A DNA stretch of 64,000 nucleotides, taken from assembly GCF_039530225.1 (NCBI RefSeq), contig NZ_BAAAOH010000001.1, forward strand, positions 930,001 through 994,000. Direction: 5' to 3'. The notes beneath the pieces are model-generated. The model ran no database searches. It was not told the DNA's origin and saw only the letters and a list, made by a program, of their open reading frames with translations. Position 1 is the first letter of the stretch. The number at the start of each line of letters is the position of its first letter. The position numbers and the translations under genes were made by a program. Of the stretch, positions 1 through 8,733 are shown piece by piece. Source of the DNA: Microbacterium pumilum. Lineage in GTDB: Bacteria > Actinomycetota > Actinomycetes > Actinomycetales > Microbacteriaceae.

Positions 1-59
1 CGTCGATGCTCACCACGTACGTCACCCCACTTCGGGCTCGCCCCGCACCCGCGGGCTGC

Positions 60-1742
60 TCAGCCTCGCGCCATCCATACGGTCGTGTCCGCGGGCAACC
101 GACGCCCGGCGAGCGGACCGCTCGCCGCGATCACGATACCGTCAGGCAGCGCGATCGGCGTCGAACCCAGGTTGGCCAACACCGTCACATTCCCGTTGCG
201 GAATGCCACGGCATCCGTTCCGAAGCCGCCCAGCCACGCCACCGTGCCGGCCCCGAGGGCATTGCGACGGCGCTCGAGGAGCAGCGTGCGGTAGAGCGAC
301 AGCGTCGACGACGGGTCGGCCCGCTGCGCGTCGCGCGCGAGGCCGGCCCACTCGACGGGCTGGGGGAGCCACGCGAAGCCGCTCGGGCTGAATCCGTACG
401 CCGCGGCGTTCTGACGCCACGGGATCGGCACGCGGCATCCGTCCCGGCCGTAGCGCTCGCCGTTCGTTCGGAACCACGTCGGGTCCTGACGAGCATCGTC
501 GGGAAGATCGATCACTTCGGGCAGCCCGAGCTCCTCGCCCTGATACAGGTAGCTCGAGCCGGGCAGCGCGAGCATGAGCGCGGTGGCCGCCCGTGCGCGG
601 CGGAGCCCCAGAGCGGGGATCGGCTTGCCCGGTGAGGACGGACCGATCCCGTGACCCTGCGGGTTCTCCGCCGTGAGGGCCAGACGCGAGGCATGTCGCA
701 CGACGTCGTGGTTCGACAGCACCCACGTGCTCGGGGCCCCGACCGCGCCGTAGGCCGCGAGCGACTCGTCGATGACGGCGCGAAGGGCGCCGGCATCCCA
801 CTCGGTCTCGAGGTAGGCGAAGTTGAAAGCCTGGTGCATCTCGTCGGGTCGAACCCACATCGCGGTCTGCTCGGGGGTGGGCAGCCACGCCTCCGCGCAC
901 AGTGCGCGATCGCCGTCGTACTCCGCCAGCACGAGATGCCAGTCGCGGTAGATCTCGTGCACGCCGTCGCGGCCCCAGTAGGGCACGCCGGACTCCCCGC
1001 CACCCATGGACCCGGCGTCGGTCGGCGGCACGTAGTCCGGCAGACCGTCCTGCTTCACCAGCCCGTGCGCCACGTCGACGCGGAAGCCGTCGACACCACG
1101 GTCGAGCCAGAAGCGCAGCACGCGCCGGAACTCCTCGCGCACCTCTTCGTTCGACCAGTCGAAGTCGGGCTGCGACGAGTCGAACAGGTGCAGATACCAC
1201 TGGCCCGGCGTGCCGTCCGCCTCGACGACACGCGTCCAGGCGGCGCCGCCGAACACCGATTCCCAGTTGTTGGGCGGCACATCGCCGGTCACGCCGTCGC
1301 CGTCGCGGAAGAGGTAACGGGCGCGCTCGCGGCTGCCTGGACCGGCGGCCAGGGCCTCCTGGAACCAGTCGTGCTGATCGGAGGAATGATTCGGAACGAG
1401 ATCGACGATGACCCGGATGCCGCGCGCATGCGCCGCGTCGAGCATCAGGTCGAAGTCGCTCAATGTGCCGAAGAGGGGATCGACGTCGCAGTAGTCGGAG
1501 ACGTCGTAGCCCGCATCCTTCTGGGGTGAGCGCTGGAACGGGCTCAGCCAGATCGCGTCCACGTCGAGTTCCACCAGGTCGTCGAGATGGGCGGTGATGC
1601 CCGGGATGTCGCCGATGCCGTCGCCGCTGCTGTCTGCGAACGAGCGGGGGTAGATCTGGTAGATGACGGCGGTGCGCCACCACTCCCCTCGGGTGGGGTC
1701 GGAAAGCAGGTCGGTGCGCTCGGCGAGGTCGGTCGAGGTCAT
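60..1742 (-). CDS. GH13 alpha-glucosidase (oligo-1,6-glucosidase type)
   Basis: Cytosolic family-13 glycoside hydrolase of 560 aa that would release glucose from short alpha-glucosides. The N-terminal (beta/alpha)8 barrel opens with VIYQIYPRSFAD. The catalytic triad is visible: nucleophile D223 in GFRVDVAH, acid/base E284 in CAEAWL and transition-state Asp D346 in SNHDVV. The length is normal and there is no signal peptide. An ATG start lies just downstream of a LacI-type operator at 1751-1770, so sugar-responsive repression is likely, but no LacI gene is adjacent. A second GH13 of identical length lies at 60530-62212 next to an ABC importer. The exact substrate (maltose, isomaltose, sucrose or trehalose) cannot be told from sequence. 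Confidence 0.92.
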   Translation of the reverse strand: MTSTDLAERTDLLSDPTRGEWWRTAVIYQIYPRSFADSSGDGIGDIPGITAHLDDLVELDVDAIWLSPFQRSPQKDAGYDVSDYCDVDPLFGTLSDFDLMLDAAHARGIRVIVDLVPNHSSDQHDWFQEALAAGPGSRERARYLFRDGDGVTGDVPPNNWESVFGGAAWTRVVEADGTPGQWYLHLFDSSQPDFDWSNEEVREEFRRVLRFWLDRGVDGFRVDVAHGLVKQDGLPDYVPPTDAGSMGGGESGVPYWGRDGVHEIYRDWHLVLAEYDGDRALCAEAWLPTPEQTAMWVRPDEMHQAFNFAYLETEWDAGALRAVIDESLAAYGAVGAPSTWVLSNHDVVRHASRLALTAENPQGHGIGPSSPGKPIPALGLRRARAATALMLALPGSSYLYQGEELGLPEVIDLPDDARQDPTWFRTNGERYGRDGCRVPIPWRQNAAAYGFSPSGFAWLPQPVEWAGLARDAQRADPSSTLSLYRTLLLERRRNALGAGTVAWLGGFGTDAVAFRNGNVTVLANLGSTPIALPDGIVIAASGPLAGRRLPADTTVWMARG

Positions 1743-1750
1743 GCGACCAG

Positions 1751-1770
1751 TGTAAGTGCAAGCGCTTACA
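1751..1770. promoter_or_regulatory. LacI-family operator upstream of GH13 gene
   Basis: TGTAAG-N8-CTTACA inverted repeat that contains TGCAAGCGCTTACA (1757-1770), the central-CG palindrome typical of LacI/MalR-type repressors. It lies 9 bp upstream of the GH13 start codon, so bound repressor would block initiation. Confidence 0.75.
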
Positions 1771-1807
1771 TGAATTGCCGAGAGGCCATGGATGCGGACT
1801 CGGGCAA

Positions 1808-1813
1808 TAGGGT
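1808..1813 (+). promoter_or_regulatory. -10 element, leaderless apt promoter
   Basis: TAGGGT ends 7 nt before the apt GTG (1820) and no Shine-Dalgarno is present, so transcription probably starts at the start codon. Confidence 0.5.
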
Positions 1814-1819
1814 TGGCCG

Positions 1820-2332
1820 GTGTCCTCGCTTGCGTACGCCGAGTCCCTCATCCGCACGATCCCCGACTATCCCGAGCCGGGCATCGCGTTCCGCGACATC
1901 ACGCCCCTGCTGGCGGATGCCGGCGCATTGCGCGCCGTGATCGACGCTCTGATCGAGCCGTTCGCCGGAGAGTTCGACGTGGTGGCCGGGATCGAGGCGC
2001 GGGGCTTCCTCCTCGCCGGAGCGATCGCGATCGCGGCGGGGGTCGGTCTGGTGCCGATCCGCAAAGCCGGCAAGCTGCCCCGGCCGGCGGCATCAGTCTC
2101 GTACGCACTGGAGTACGCCGAGGCGACGATCGAGGCGCACGACGACGTCGCCCCCGGTGCGCGGATGCTGCTCGTGGACGACGTGCTCGCCACGGGCGGC
2201 ACCCTCGTTGCGGCCCACCGGCTCGCGGCGAAGCTCGCGATCACGGTCGTCGGCACCGCCGTGCTGATGGAGCTCCCCGCGCTCGGTGGCCGCACCCAGG
2301 TCGGCGACGTGCACGCGGTGTTCACGGCCTGA
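1820..2332 (+). CDS. apt: adenine phosphoribosyltransferase
   Basis: 170-aa purine salvage enzyme that converts adenine and PRPP to AMP and PPi in the cytosol. It has the type-I phosphoribosyltransferase fold with the PRPP-binding loop MLLVDDVLATGGT near residues 115-127, the N-terminal IPDYPEPGIAFRDITPLL signature and the GIEARGF motif. The GTG start at 1820 fits the leaderless -10 (TAGGGT). It is divergent from the GH13 gene and lies beside the purine catabolic island, though salvage opposes breakdown. Confidence 0.95.
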   Translation: MSSLAYAESLIRTIPDYPEPGIAFRDITPLLADAGALRAVIDALIEPFAGEFDVVAGIEARGFLLAGAIAIAAGVGLVPIRKAGKLPRPAASVSYALEYAEATIEAHDDVAPGARMLLVDDVLATGGTLVAAHRLAAKLAITVVGTAVLMELPALGGRTQVGDVHAVFTA

Positions 2333-2357
2333 CGCTCCATGGCTCGGGCGGACCCGT

Positions 2358-2373
2358 ATTTCGGGCTCGTTGC
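2358..2373 (-). promoter_or_regulatory. weak GlnR-like box upstream of NCS2 permease
   Basis: On the minus strand this reads GCAAC-GAGCCC-GAAAT, two mismatches from the GlnR consensus GTnAC-N6-GAAAC. It lies about 130 bp before the permease start. Alone it would not be convincing; it is listed because better boxes occur at other promoters of the island. Confidence 0.25.
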
Positions 2374-2499
2374 GGCGTGTAAAACCTCTGCGCCAGTCGG
2401 GCTGCGGGCCTTCCCGTCGGGTGGCGGGCGCTTCTAGCGTCAGGGCAAGCAATGGTGCGCTCGCTCGCCCGTGCGCCCTCCATCAGGCAGGAGCACGAG

Positions 2500-4047
2500 A
2501 TGGCAACGACCGAGAAGTCGCCACGGGCCGACGCGACGTCAGCCCGAAAGGCGTCGCGCAAGTCCGACAACAGCGTCGACGCGATCCCGCCGATCGCCCG
2601 GCTCTTCCCCCTCGGACTGCAGCACGTCCTGGCGATGTACGCGGGGGCGGTGGCAGTCCCCCTCATCGTCGGAGGTGCGCTCGGCTACTCAGCGGGCGAT
2701 CTGGCGTTCCTGATCAGCGCGGACCTGTTCGTCGCCGGCATCGCGACGATCATCCAGTCCGTGGGGTTCTGGAGATTCGGCGTCCGGTTGCCCCTCATGC
2801 AGGGCGTCACGTTCGCCGCCGTCGGCCCCATGATCGCGATCGGCCAGAGCGAGGGCATCCAGGCGGTGTTCGGCGCGACCATCGCCTGCGGGCTGTTCAT
2901 GATCATCGTCGCGCCGTTCTTCTCGCAGCTGCTGCGCTTCTTCCCGCCGATCGTGACGGGCACCGTCATCCTGATCATCGGTCTGTCTCTGATGCGCGTC
3001 GCCGCGGGGTGGATCGTCGACAACAACGAGGATGGCGCCCCGCCGATCAACGTCGGCTTCGCCTTCGGCACGCTGCTGCTGATCATCCTCATCGAGCGGT
3101 TCGCGCCGCCCGCCCTGCAGCGGGTGTCGATCCTGCTCGGTCTCGTGCTCGGCACGATCGCGGCGCTGTTCGTGCCGGGAATGGTCGATTGGTCGGGCGT
3201 CGGAGATGCCGCGTGGTTCGCTCTGGTCACCCCCTTCCACTTCGGGCTGCCGACCTTCCAGGTGGCGTCCATCGTCTCGATGCTGATCGTGGGGCTGGTC
3301 ATCATGACCGAGACGACCGGCGACATGATCGCCGTAGGCGAGATCGTCGAGAAGCCGGTCTCGCGCAAGCAGCTCGCCGACGGTCTGCGTGCCGACGGCC
3401 TGGGCACCGTCATCGGCGGTGTCTTCAACACCTTCCCGTACACGGCGTTCGCGCAGAACGTCGGGCTCGTCTCGCTCACGGGCGTCCGCTCGCGGTTCGT
3501 CGCGACCGCGGCCGGAGTCATCCTCATCGTGCTCGGCCTGATCCCCAAGGTCTCGGCGATCGTCGAAGGCGTGCCCAGCGCCGTCCTCGGCGGCGCCGGC
3601 ATCGCGCTGTTCGGAATGGTCGCGGCATCCGGCATCCGCACTCTCACGAAGGTCAAGTTCAACAACAAGAACGTGCTGATCGTGGCGATCTCGGTCGGCG
3701 TCGCGCTGCTGCCCACGGTGGCCCCGACGATCTACGACCAGTTCCCGCAGTGGTTCACCCTCATCTTCGATTCGGGCATCAGCGCCGGTGCGATCACCGC
3801 GATCCTGCTCAACCTGCTGCTGAACACCGAGCAGATGCGCGAAGCGCGGCTCTCGGACCCGTCGATCGGCGCTTCGGACGCCGTGCGCGGGCCGGCGGCT
3901 GCGGCTCTCGTTCACCCGGATGCCGAGGGCACCGGCCTCATCCCCACCCAGGTGCTCTCCGATGAGCTGGCCGCCGAGCAGGGCGGCGACGGGATGCCCG
4001 TCGATGTCTCGCGGATCGAGCTCGCCGAGGAGGACCCGAAGGCCTGA
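2500..4047 (+). CDS. NCS2 (uracil/xanthine/urate) permease
   Basis: 515-aa nucleobase:cation symporter-2 with about 12-14 hydrophobic segments in the plasma membrane. NCS2 hallmarks include the LFPLGLQHVLAMYAGAVAVP N-terminus, the QxxGFWRFGVRLPLMQGV stretch and the TETTGDMIAVGEI and GVFNTFPYTAFAQNVGL substrate-site motifs. The ATG at 2500 is preferred over an in-frame ATG at 2452 because CAGGAG (2488-2493) sits at Shine-Dalgarno distance. The adjacent convergent uricase operon makes urate or xanthine the most likely cargo. The C-terminal ~60 residues are hydrophilic and cytosolic. Confidence 0.88.
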   Translation: MATTEKSPRADATSARKASRKSDNSVDAIPPIARLFPLGLQHVLAMYAGAVAVPLIVGGALGYSAGDLAFLISADLFVAGIATIIQSVGFWRFGVRLPLMQGVTFAAVGPMIAIGQSEGIQAVFGATIACGLFMIIVAPFFSQLLRFFPPIVTGTVILIIGLSLMRVAAGWIVDNNEDGAPPINVGFAFGTLLLIILIERFAPPALQRVSILLGLVLGTIAALFVPGMVDWSGVGDAAWFALVTPFHFGLPTFQVASIVSMLIVGLVIMTETTGDMIAVGEIVEKPVSRKQLADGLRADGLGTVIGGVFNTFPYTAFAQNVGLVSLTGVRSRFVATAAGVILIVLGLIPKVSAIVEGVPSAVLGGAGIALFGMVAASGIRTLTKVKFNNKNVLIVAISVGVALLPTVAPTIYDQFPQWFTLIFDSGISAGAITAILLNLLLNTEQMREARLSDPSIGASDAVRGPAAAALVHPDAEGTGLIPTQVLSDELAAEQGGDGMPVDVSRIELAEEDPKA

Positions 4048-4075
4048 GGGGGCGGGCCGCGGCTCGCCTGGCTCA

Positions 4076-4116
4076 CCTGTCACGATCGGCGGGTGCGACC
4101 CGCGGTTTACGACAGG
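4076..4116. terminator. hairpin between convergent permease and uricase genes
   Basis: CCTGTC (4076-4081) pairs with GACAGG (4111-4116), and CGGGT (4090-4094) pairs with ACCCG (4098-4102) around a GCG loop, with an 8/8 symmetric internal loop. It lies between two convergent stop codons and could act as a bidirectional terminator or a dispersed repeat. Confidence 0.4.
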
Positions 4117-4193
4117 CGAGCGGGGGTTTGAGCTGAGGCGGGCGGGGGTTGCGTGAGGCGAGCTGGGGGTGCGCGGAGGCGAGCGGGGGTGCG
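4111..4193. repeat. four imperfect ~20-bp tandem repeats
   Basis: The unit is approximately tGAGGCGAGCgGGGGTgcG. Copies start at 4111, 4134, 4154 and 4174; the last three are exactly 20 bp apart. The array is non-coding and lies between convergent genes. The first copy begins with GACAGGCGAGC; its complement contains the CTGTCGT core that also occurs in the array at 23291-23472. Confidence 0.7.
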
Positions 4194-4204
4194 CCGCACC
4201 GCGG

Positions 4205-5116
4205 CTAGACGAACGAGGGGAGCCCGAGCCAGGCGTCGGGGGCCGGAGCCGCGCCGTCGCGCGTCACGGTGCCCTCGATGAGCCCGTAAGGGCGGTCGGC
4301 TGCGTAGAAGACCTCGCCGGGGTTGTCCAGACCGAACGCCGTCAGGTCGTAGACGAAGTGGTGCTTGTTGGGCATCGCGAAGCGCACCTCGGCGATCTCG
4401 GGCCGGGCCTCGATCGCCGCCTTGCCCATCGCGAACAGAGTCTGCTGCAGCGCGAGCGAGTGGACCGTGGCGAAGGTCGACAGCAGCACGCCCAGCACCT
4501 CGGTGTAGAGGCCGTTGTAGTCGATGCCGGCATCGACGGCCTCGGGGAGGAAGCGCCACCGGCCGGTCACCGAGGTCGCCATGATCCGGTCATCGGTCTC
4601 GATGAGTGTCGTGTACCTGTCGCGGGGGAACCCGGCGAACTCGCTTCCGGTCGACTTGAGCACGGTCAGATCCTTGACCCCGCCGGTGACGTGGGTGGCA
4701 CCGTCGATCGTCTGCACCGCCGCGAGCCGGGTGCCCTGGCCCTTTCGCACGAAGGAGTGGTCGTGCGGCGTGCCGTCGACCAGAATGCGCTCCCACTCGT
4801 ACTGCTCGGCCTGCCACAGGCCGCCGTCGATCCAGTCGAACTCCGAGACGAAGTGTGCGCCGAGCTTCAGCAGGTACTCCTCGGGAGACGGGATGCCGTG
4901 CTCCTTCGCGAACGCGAACGCCGTGTTCTTCTGCGTGTCGGTGGCGACGACGAGGGAGTTGTCGCCCGTCAGATACGAGTCGACGAGGGCCGCGCCACGC
5001 AGCTGGGACGAGACGTTCAGATCCACGATCTCGTGGCGGGCGGTGTCGCGATAGATCCGGACGACGCGGTTCTCCGCCTTGCCGTACTTGTTCGCGCCCA
5101 GACTGACTGAGACCAT
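4205..5116 (-). CDS. pucL: urate oxidase (uricase)
   Basis: 303-aa cofactor-free uricase that oxidises urate to 5-hydroxyisourate. The Lys of KYGK (K13) and Thr of VVATDTQKN (T59) match the Lys-Thr catalytic dyad, and MPNKHHF carries the active-site Asn/His. Two T-fold halves are expected, forming a tetramer. It is the last gene of the minus-strand operon uraD-uraH-uricase and starts 2 nt after the uraH stop. Co-transcription with the two enzymes that process its unstable product fits the pathway. Confidence 0.95.
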   Translation of the reverse strand: MVSVSLGANKYGKAENRVVRIYRDTARHEIVDLNVSSQLRGAALVDSYLTGDNSLVVATDTQKNTAFAFAKEHGIPSPEEYLLKLGAHFVSEFDWIDGGLWQAEQYEWERILVDGTPHDHSFVRKGQGTRLAAVQTIDGATHVTGGVKDLTVLKSTGSEFAGFPRDRYTTLIETDDRIMATSVTGRWRFLPEAVDAGIDYNGLYTEVLGVLLSTFATVHSLALQQTLFAMGKAAIEARPEIAEVRFAMPNKHHFVYDLTAFGLDNPGEVFYAADRPYGLIEGTVTRDGAAPAPDAWLGLPSFV

Positions 5117-5118
5117 GA

Positions 5119-5484
5119 CTAGCTCCCCCGGTAGGTCGAAAAGGCGAAGGGACTGAGCAGCAGCGGCACGTGGTAGTGCCGACTCGAGCCGTCGTCCGCG
5201 ACTTCGACGATGAAGGTCACGGTGATGAAGGGGTAGAAGGTCTCGACTCCGCGCGCGGCGAAGTACTCGCCCGTGAGGAAGGTCAGGGTGTAGGTCCCCG
5301 CCGGGAGGTGCTCGGGTCCGATGGACAGTCGACCGTCGGCATCGGTCGCTCCGTGCGCGATGATCGCGCCCGAGGTCTCGGCGACGACGGAGTCGCCGGA
5401 TGCGCCTGCGAGGACGACACCGACGGATGCCGCGGGCGCGCCGGTCGCGGTATCCAGCACGTGGGTGGTGAGGTGACTGGTCAT
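5119..5484 (-). CDS. uraH: 5-hydroxyisourate hydrolase
   Basis: 121-aa transthyretin-like hydrolase that converts 5-hydroxyisourate to OHCU. It shows the N-terminal HVLDTATGAPA motif, whose first His is catalytic, and the family's C-terminal YRGS. The start codon overlaps the uraD stop by 4 bp (ATGA), so the two are translationally coupled. Length is typical for the bacterial enzyme and there is no signal peptide. Confidence 0.95.
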   Translation of the reverse strand: MTSHLTTHVLDTATGAPAASVGVVLAGASGDSVVAETSGAIIAHGATDADGRLSIGPEHLPAGTYTLTFLTGEYFAARGVETFYPFITVTFIVEVADDGSSRHYHVPLLLSPFAFSTYRGS

Positions 5485-6020
5485 GAGGGCACTCCCGTCT
5501 CCGTCGGCGTCGACGTCGACGCCGTCTCGATCACATCGCCGCGTGCCCGAAGGAGCGCGATCTCGGCGAGCTGCGCCAGGGCCTCGCCCACTTCGGCGTC
5601 TGGGTCGTTCGAAAGGCGTCGCTTCAGCTCGGCGAGCATCTCCTGCGGCGTCCGACCTGCAGCGCGGATCAGGAACACACGCCCGAATCTCTCCTCGTAG
5701 ACGCGGTTGCCCGCCGCGATCAACGCCGTGACATCGTCATCCGCGTCGGTCATGCCCGCCTGCTCGGTGCGGGATGCCGCTGCTTCGGCGCCGGTGCCGG
5801 CGGGCCGCTCGCCGATCCTCGGGTGATGGGAAAGCGCCGCATCGAGGTCTGCCCGGGTCCAGTCGCGCGCCAGGCCCTCCGCGACGGCGACGAGCTCGTC
5901 GACCGTGCGGTACGGACGTCCGTCGACAACGGACTGCACCCACTCGGGAATCGCCGCCCACACGCCGACCACGCGGGCAGACTCGGCCGCATCCAGCGCG
6001 TTGAACTCGGCGAGCTCCAT
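5481..6020 (-). CDS. uraD: OHCU decarboxylase
   Basis: 179-aa helical enzyme that decarboxylates OHCU to S-allantoin. The HHPRIGE motif (residues 65-71) carries the catalytic His, and RFGRVFLIRAAGRT matches the conserved C-terminal region. First gene of the urate-degrading operon. The ATG at 6020 lies 7 nt after a TAGCGT -10 element with no Shine-Dalgarno, so the mRNA is probably leaderless. A perfect GlnR-type box lies 10 nt upstream of that -10. Confidence 0.95.
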   Translation of the reverse strand: MELAEFNALDAAESARVVGVWAAIPEWVQSVVDGRPYRTVDELVAVAEGLARDWTRADLDAALSHHPRIGERPAGTGAEAAASRTEQAGMTDADDDVTALIAAGNRVYEERFGRVFLIRAAGRTPQEMLAELKRRLSNDPDAEVGEALAQLAEIALLRARGDVIETASTSTPTETGVPS

Positions 6021-6026
6021 GACGAC

Positions 6027-6032
6027 ACGCTA
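6027..6032 (-). promoter_or_regulatory. -10 element of uraD operon
   Basis: TAGCGT on the minus strand, last base 7 nt from the ATG at 6020. The GlnR-like box at 6043-6058 ends 10 nt upstream, where the -35 would be. Confidence 0.55.
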
Positions 6033-6042
6033 GCGGCCGCTC

Positions 6043-6058
6043 GTTTCACCCGAGTTAC
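6043..6058 (-). promoter_or_regulatory. GlnR-type box at uraD promoter
   Basis: On the minus strand GTAAC-TCGGGT-GAAAC, an exact match to the actinobacterial GlnR consensus GTnAC-N6-GAAAC. It spans -23 to -38 relative to the presumed leaderless start of uraD. Confidence 0.6.
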
Positions 6059-6091
6059 GACTTCAGCGCGACGAGCACTCGTCCGCGATGG

Positions 6092-6107
6092 GTTACAAGA
6101 CCGAAAC
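6092..6107 (+). promoter_or_regulatory. GlnR-type box upstream of allantoinase
   Basis: GTTAC-AAGACC-GAAAC on the plus strand is a second exact match to GTnAC-N6-GAAAC in the same divergent region, 61 bp before the allantoinase ATG. Confidence 0.6.
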
Positions 6108-6168
6108 GCCGGCGCCTCCCGTGGGAGATCTCGGTGGGACAAGCTGGGAGCGACGAAGGGAGCGTCGG

Positions 6169-7548
6169 ATGGCGCACGCCAGGGCCTCGGTCATTCGCGC
6201 CGGTCGCGCATGGATCGGCGGAGCGTTCCGCCCCGCCGACGTCACGATTCAGGGCGGCGTCATCGTCGGCGTCGACGATCCGGGGCGCTCAGCGCGCGGC
6301 ACGACGCTCGTACCGGATGACGCGGTGCTGCTGCCGGGCCTCGTGGACTCCCACGTGCACGTCAACGAGCCGGGCCGCACGGAGTGGGAGGGATTCCGGT
6401 CCGCGACCCTCGCCGCCGCGGCCGGCGGCGTGACGACCATCGTCGACATGCCGCTGAACTCCCTGCCGCCCACCACGACGGTCACTGCGCTCGAGATCAA
6501 GCGGGCGGCCGCAGCCCCCTCGGCGTACATCGACGTCGGATTCTGGGGCGGCGCGGTACCCGAGAGCCTCGGCGCGCTCGCACCCCTCCACGAGGCAGGG
6601 GTGTACGGGTTCAAGTGCTTCCTGTCGCCCTCGGGCGTCGACGAGTTCCCGCACCTCGATCGCGCCCAGTTGCTCGCGGCGGCCGAAGAGGTGGCGGCCC
6701 TCGACTCGCGGCTCATCGTGCACGCCGAAGACCCGGCCCTGCTGCACGAGCACGGTGCGCTCGGCCGAGGGTATGAAGCGTTCCTCGCGTCGCGGCCGCC
6801 CGAGAGCGAGGCATCCGCCATCGACACCGTGATCGATGCGGCACGCCGGACCGGGTGCCGGGCCCACATCCTGCACCTGAGCGATGCCCACTCCCTTCCC
6901 GCGATCCGTGCCGCCAAGGCCGAGGGAGTCGCGCTCACCGTGGAGACGTGCCCGCACTACCTGACGATCGCCGCGGAGGACATCCCCGACGGGGCGGCCG
7001 AGTTCAAATGCTGTCCCCCGATCCGTGAAGCCTCCAATCGCGACCTGCTGTGGCAGGGCGTCGTCGACGGCACCATCGATGCGATCGTCAGCGACCACTC
7101 GCCGAGCACGGTCGATCTCAAGAGATCCGGCAGCGGCGACTTCGGACTCGCGTGGGGAGGCATCGCGGGACTCCAGATCGGGCTGTCGGCCGTGTGGACC
7201 GAGGCACACAGCCGCGGCATCCCGCTCGAGACCCTCGTCCCGCTGTTCACCACCGGACCGGCCCGCGTCGCCGGCGTCGCACGCGCCGGTGTCATCGAGC
7301 CGGGCGTCCCGGCACACCTCACCGTGTTCGGCGTCGACGACCCGCTCGTCATCGACGCGACCCGGCTGCTGCACAAGAACCCGATCACGGCTTACGACCA
7401 CCGGGTGCTCAGCGGGAGGATCCGCCGGACGTGGCTGCACGGCAAGGCGATGTACAACGTCACCGAGGGTGGCGCGGGCGAGGCGCCGCGGTTCCGCGGC
7501 AAGCCGCGCGGACGGCTGCTCTCGGCTGCTTCGGCTCGGGTCGTCTGA
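6169..7548 (+). CDS. allB: allantoinase
   Basis: 459-aa cyclic amidohydrolase that opens allantoin to allantoate. Metal-site motifs of the dihydroorotase/allantoinase family are visible: DSHVHVNEPGRTEWEGF, the carbamylatable Lys in GFKCFLSPSG, IVHAED, HILHLSD and VSDHSPS. Longer in-frame starts exist from 6088, but the ATG at 6169 follows GGGAG and gives the usual length. First gene of the long plus-strand purine operon and divergent from uraD, with two GlnR-like boxes between them. Confidence 0.94.
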   Translation: MAHARASVIRAGRAWIGGAFRPADVTIQGGVIVGVDDPGRSARGTTLVPDDAVLLPGLVDSHVHVNEPGRTEWEGFRSATLAAAAGGVTTIVDMPLNSLPPTTTVTALEIKRAAAAPSAYIDVGFWGGAVPESLGALAPLHEAGVYGFKCFLSPSGVDEFPHLDRAQLLAAAEEVAALDSRLIVHAEDPALLHEHGALGRGYEAFLASRPPESEASAIDTVIDAARRTGCRAHILHLSDAHSLPAIRAAKAEGVALTVETCPHYLTIAAEDIPDGAAEFKCCPPIREASNRDLLWQGVVDGTIDAIVSDHSPSTVDLKRSGSGDFGLAWGGIAGLQIGLSAVWTEAHSRGIPLETLVPLFTTGPARVAGVARAGVIEPGVPAHLTVFGVDDPLVIDATRLLHKNPITAYDHRVLSGRIRRTWLHGKAMYNVTEGGAGEAPRFRGKPRGRLLSAASARVV

Positions 7549-7554
7549 CCCGCG

Positions 7555-7570
7555 GACACCTGGGCGAAAC
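7555..7570 (+). promoter_or_regulatory. GlnR-like box upstream of amidase gene
   Basis: GACAC-CTGGGC-GAAAC has one mismatch to GTnAC-N6-GAAAC. It lies in the 45-bp gap between allB and the next gene and may mark an internal nitrogen-regulated promoter. Confidence 0.4.
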
Positions 7571-7593
7571 CTCAAATGGGCTTGGATGGGGAC

Positions 7594-8733
7594 ATGCGGA
7601 CCGCGTTCGAGATCCTCCAGCCCGGCACGGGAGACATCCCGGGCGAGCACTATCTGCGCTCCACACCGGTGACGGTGATGTGGGGGCGGCTCCCCTGTCA
7701 GACGGATGCCGCGGTCCTCACGATCGCCTCGGGCCAGACGGTCACGATCGACACCGTGAGCCACGAGGGCATTCTCGAAGACCAGGGAAAGGATCCGCTC
7801 GCGTACTTCGGCGCGCACGGTGTGGATGCGGCATCCGTCCTCGAGGATGCCGTCGCGATCGCGGAGGAGATGTCGCGGGACCCCGCGTCCGCCGGGCCGC
7901 ACGTCGTCACCGGGCCGATCTTCGTCGAGGATGCCGAGCCTGGCGACCTCCTGAAGATCACGGTGGAGCGGCTGGTGCCGCGCGTTCCATACGGCGTCAT
8001 CTCGAACCGGCACGGCAAGGGCGCACTCGCGGGCGTGCTGCCCCGCTCCGAGGGGACCGTGAGCGTGTTCACCCCCGTCGAGGACCGGGATGCCGGACGC
8101 GTCGGCGTACTGCCGCTGCGGCAGGACGGCGAGCGCGTCGTCGAGTTCCCGCTCGCGCCGTTCCTCGGCACGATGGGCGTCGCCGTCGCATCGGACGAGC
8201 GACCCCACTCGGTGCCGCCCGGCTCCCACGGCGGGAACATCGACATCAATCTCCTCACGGAGGGCTCCGTGCTGTACCTGCCGGTGCAGGTGACCGGCGC
8301 CCTCGCGTACGTCGGCGACCCACACTTCGCGCAGGGCGACGGCGAGGTGGCGCTCACCGCCCTCGAAGCCTCGCTGCGGGCGACGCTGCGGTTCGAGGTC
8401 GTGCCCCGCACCGAGGCCCTCGCCGAGTTCGGAGAGGTCGCCGGTCCGCTGGTCCGCACGGCCGAGTACCTCGTGCCCACGGGTCTCGATCCCGACCTGA
8501 ACGTCGCGATGCGCAAGTGCGTGCACGCGGCGATCGAGTTGATCTCGGCCCGCTGGGGCATGGATGAGCATCTCGCGTACGCCTACCTCAGCGCCGCCAC
8601 GGACTTCGACATCTCGCAGGTCGTCGACATCGTGTGCGGCATCCATGCCCGGATCCGGGAAGCAGATTTCGACAGGGCGGGCGTTCGGCGCGCCACTCGA
8701 TCCGAAGACGTCGCGGGGGTGGACCGTGGCTGA
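7594..8733 (+). CDS. acetamidase/formamidase family protein
   Basis: 379-aa member of the FmdA/AmdA family, which hydrolyses small amides to ammonia. Family features include EDAEPGDLL, the HGKG-type segment and PGSHGGNIDINLL (metal-site region). The start is an ATG at 7594; an ATG at 7576 would add six residues. Its place inside a purine/ureide operon suggests a ureide-derived amide such as oxamate or formamide, but that is inference from neighbours only. It overlaps the next gene by 8 bp. Confidence 0.82.
   Translation: MRTAFEILQPGTGDIPGEHYLRSTPVTVMWGRLPCQTDAAVLTIASGQTVTIDTVSHEGILEDQGKDPLAYFGAHGVDAASVLEDAVAIAEEMSRDPASAGPHVVTGPIFVEDAEPGDLLKITVERLVPRVPYGVISNRHGKGALAGVLPRSEGTVSVFTPVEDRDAGRVGVLPLRQDGERVVEFPLAPFLGTMGVAVASDERPHSVPPGSHGGNIDINLLTEGSVLYLPVQVTGALAYVGDPHFAQGDGEVALTALEASLRATLRFEVVPRTEALAEFGEVAGPLVRTAEYLVPTGLDPDLNVAMRKCVHAAIELISARWGMDEHLAYAYLSAATDFDISQVVDIVCGIHARIREADFDRAGVRRATRSEDVAGVDRG

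Noticed and set aside
2286..3965. 559-codon open frame overlapping the NCS2 permease
   Set aside because: Arg/Ala/Pro-rich out-of-frame translation of a high-GC gene with no domain.
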